64,000 nt of DNA from Streptomyces sp. CBMA152 (lineage in GTDB: Bacteria > Actinomycetota > Actinomycetes > Streptomycetales > Streptomycetaceae): the NCBI RefSeq assembly GCF_014596475.1, contig NZ_MECJ01000032.1:1-64000 (forward strand), in the 5' to 3' direction. The first letter of the stretch is position 1. Every line of letters begins with the position of its first letter. A program made the position numbers and the translations under genes. This document shows positions 62,800 through 64,000 of this stretch, in pieces. The notes under the pieces are model-generated. The model ran no database searches. It saw only the letters and a list, made by a program, of their open reading frames with translations, and had not been told where the DNA came from.

Positions 62800-63455
62800 G
62801 CCGCGATCCGGTAACCCGCGCCTGGCACGGTCTCCACCACCGGCGGCTCGCCCAGCTTGGCGCGGAGCTTGCTGAGCGTGACCCGTACGGCGTTGGTGCG
62901 ATAGCTGGTGTGCTCCTCCCACACCTGCTCGATCAGGTCCTCGCCGCTGACCACCGCGCCCTCGGCCCGCAACAGCGCTTCGAGCACCGCGAACTCCTTG
63001 CGCGACAGATGCAGATGCCGTCCGTCGCGGCTGGCCTGGCGGCGTGCGGTGTCCACGACGATCCCGGCGCGCTCCAGGACGGGCGGCAGGGCGGGCCGGG
63101 CACGCCGACCGAGCGCGAGCACGCGCGCGAGGAGTTCGTCGTACGCGAAGGGCTTGGCGAGGTAGTCGTCGGCGCCGAGCCCGAGTCCGGCGACCCGGTC
63201 CCGTACCGTTCCGGCGGCCGTCAGCATCAGCACCCGGGTCAGCAGCCGCTGCTCGACGACATGACGGCACACGTCGTCGCCGTGCAGACCCGGCAGATCG
63301 CGGTCGAGGACGATCACGTCGTACGCGCCGAACCGCAGCTTCTCCATCGCTTCCAGGCCGTCCGACGCGACGTCGACGGCGAGCGCGTCGCGGCGCAGCC
63401 CCTCGGCGATCATCTCCGCGAGGAATTCCTCGTCCTCCACCACCAGTACACGCAT
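62796..63455 (-). CDS. OmpR/PhoB-type response regulator
   Basis: 219 residues. Receiver: VVEDEEFLAE, phospho-Asp in VIVLDRDLPGLHG, LTAAG and LAKPFAYDELLAR. Winged-helix effector: HLHLSRKEFAVLEALLRAEG, YRTNAVRVTLSKLRAKLGEP and VPGAGYRIA. First gene of a two-gene operon with its kinase, divergent from a lipoprotein gene that it probably controls. Confidence 0.93.
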   Translation of the reverse strand: MRVLVVEDEEFLAEMIAEGLRRDALAVDVASDGLEAMEKLRFGAYDVIVLDRDLPGLHGDDVCRHVVEQRLLTRVLMLTAAGTVRDRVAGLGLGADDYLAKPFAYDELLARVLALGRRARPALPPVLERAGIVVDTARRQASRDGRHLHLSRKEFAVLEALLRAEGAVVSGEDLIEQVWEEHTSYRTNAVRVTLSKLRAKLGEPPVVETVPGAGYRIAA

Positions 63456-63544
63456 GGCCCCTGTGTAGCCGAAAGTGACCTTTCGCCGTTGTTAACACTT
63501 CCGCTGAGGGAAACGAAACACCCCCTCGCGGCAGGCTCCCGCCC

Positions 63545-64000
63545 ATGACGACCTACCGGCGACACCTCAGCAGGACCCTGGCCGCCACGGCCCTGGCCTC
63601 CCTCGCCCTCCTCACCGCTGCCTGCTCGGGCGACAAGGGATCGGGCGGCAAGAGCGACAGCGTGAGCGACGAGGGCAAGAAGGCCGACCAGGCCCTGGAG
63701 CACCGCAAGTGCCTGCGCGAGCAGGGGCTGAAGGTGCCCGAGCCCAAGCCCGGACAGGACGACCGGGCGCTGAGCATCGACGGCGGCGACATGTCGAAGG
63801 AGAAGATGGAGAAGGCGATCAAGGCGTGCGCCGGCAAGGGCGGCTCGGGCGGCGGCAGCGGGCCCACCCAGGCCGACAAGGACAAGATGCTCAAGTACGC
63901 GCAGTGCATGCGCAAGAACGGCTTCAACATGCCCGACCCGAAGTTCGACGGCGGGATGATGTCGGCGCAGCGGCTGCCCGAGGGTGCGGAGAAGGAGAAG
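63545..64000 (+). CDS. Lipoprotein with repeated Cys motif, 3' end outside window
   Basis: At least 152 residues; the frame is open at the right edge. A lipoprotein signal ends at the lipobox LLTAAC (Cys27). Two similar units follow: HRKCLREQGLKVPEPKPGQ (Cys56) and YAQCMRKNGFNMPDPKFDGG (Cys121), with another cysteine at 95 between them. Proteins of this kind in Streptomyces stand ahead of MacA-like adaptor and ABC transporter genes and next to a two-component system, which fits the divergent regulator pair here. Function is not established. Confidence 0.8.
   Translation, partial: MTTYRRHLSRTLAATALASLALLTAACSGDKGSGGKSDSVSDEGKKADQALEHRKCLREQGLKVPEPKPGQDDRALSIDGGDMSKEKMEKAIKACAGKGGSGGGSGPTQADKDKMLKYAQCMRKNGFNMPDPKFDGGMMSAQRLPEGAEKEK

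Overview
This is high-GC actinobacterial DNA, almost certainly Streptomyces. The codon third positions are strongly GC-rich, GTG and TTG starts are common, and the window carries a WhiB-like protein, an encapsulin of the cyclic-nucleotide-binding type, many secreted proteins and two biosynthetic regions. I see no rRNA, tRNA, CRISPR array, insertion sequence or prophage.

Left part (1-11172). The edge holds the first 58 residues of a family 2B encapsulin shell protein on the minus strand, followed by a secreted bulb-type lectin. Then comes the part of the window that looks least described: a tight minus-strand operon (7063 down to 1201). It starts with a 19-residue peptide gene that is too short for ordinary gene finders. 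Behind it are an E1/ThiF-type adenylyltransferase with an N-terminal PqqD-like (RRE-like) segment, a SAM methyltransferase, an M3 oligoendopeptidase, a DUF3050 heme-oxygenase-like protein and a CapA-type metallophosphatase. The layout is that of a ribosomally made, post-translationally modified peptide (RiPP) pathway, with a strong hairpin after the peptide gene and a 20-bp palindrome upstream. A LAL regulator and a second LuxR-type regulator lie just upstream on the same strand.

Middle part (11247-34082). This is mostly ordinary chromosome: small secreted proteins (peptidoglycan-binding, lamin-tail, streptogrisin-type protease, phosphodiester glycosidase), two alpha/beta hydrolases, a PP2C phosphatase, a methyltransferase, an FGLLP-type membrane protein, a histone-tail-like winged-helix protein, a WhiB-like protein, a divergent oxidoreductase/HxlR pair, an MMPL transporter divergent from a NarL-type two-component system, a class C beta-lactamase-like hydrolase and several membrane proteins. 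Several convergent pairs share large hairpin terminators.

Right part (34098-59406). This is a complete antimycin-type depsipeptide cluster. antBA (acyltransferase, ECF sigma factor) diverge from antCDE (NRPS C-A-T-C-A-KR-T with a threonine code, PKS KS-AT-T-TE, crotonyl-CoA carboxylase/reductase). antGFQ (carrier protein, acyl-CoA ligase, phosphopantetheinyl transferase) run on the minus strand and diverge from antHIJKLMNO (PaaABCDE-like oxygenase, ketoreductase, tryptophan 2,3-dioxygenase, formamidase-like hydrolase). In this pathway tryptophan is converted to an anthranilate-derived 3-formamidosalicyl starter, which is loaded on AntG and extended by AntC with Thr and lactate (from pyruvate). 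AntD adds an alkylmalonate unit, the TE closes the nine-membered dilactone, AntM reduces the C8 ketone and AntB acylates it. A PPTase (antQ) is present but no kynureninase (antP) is seen.

Right edge (59431-64000). An MFS exporter and TetR pair sits behind a perfect 21-bp inverted repeat. It is followed by a minus-strand OmpR-type two-component system and the start of a divergent lipoprotein gene that runs off the window.
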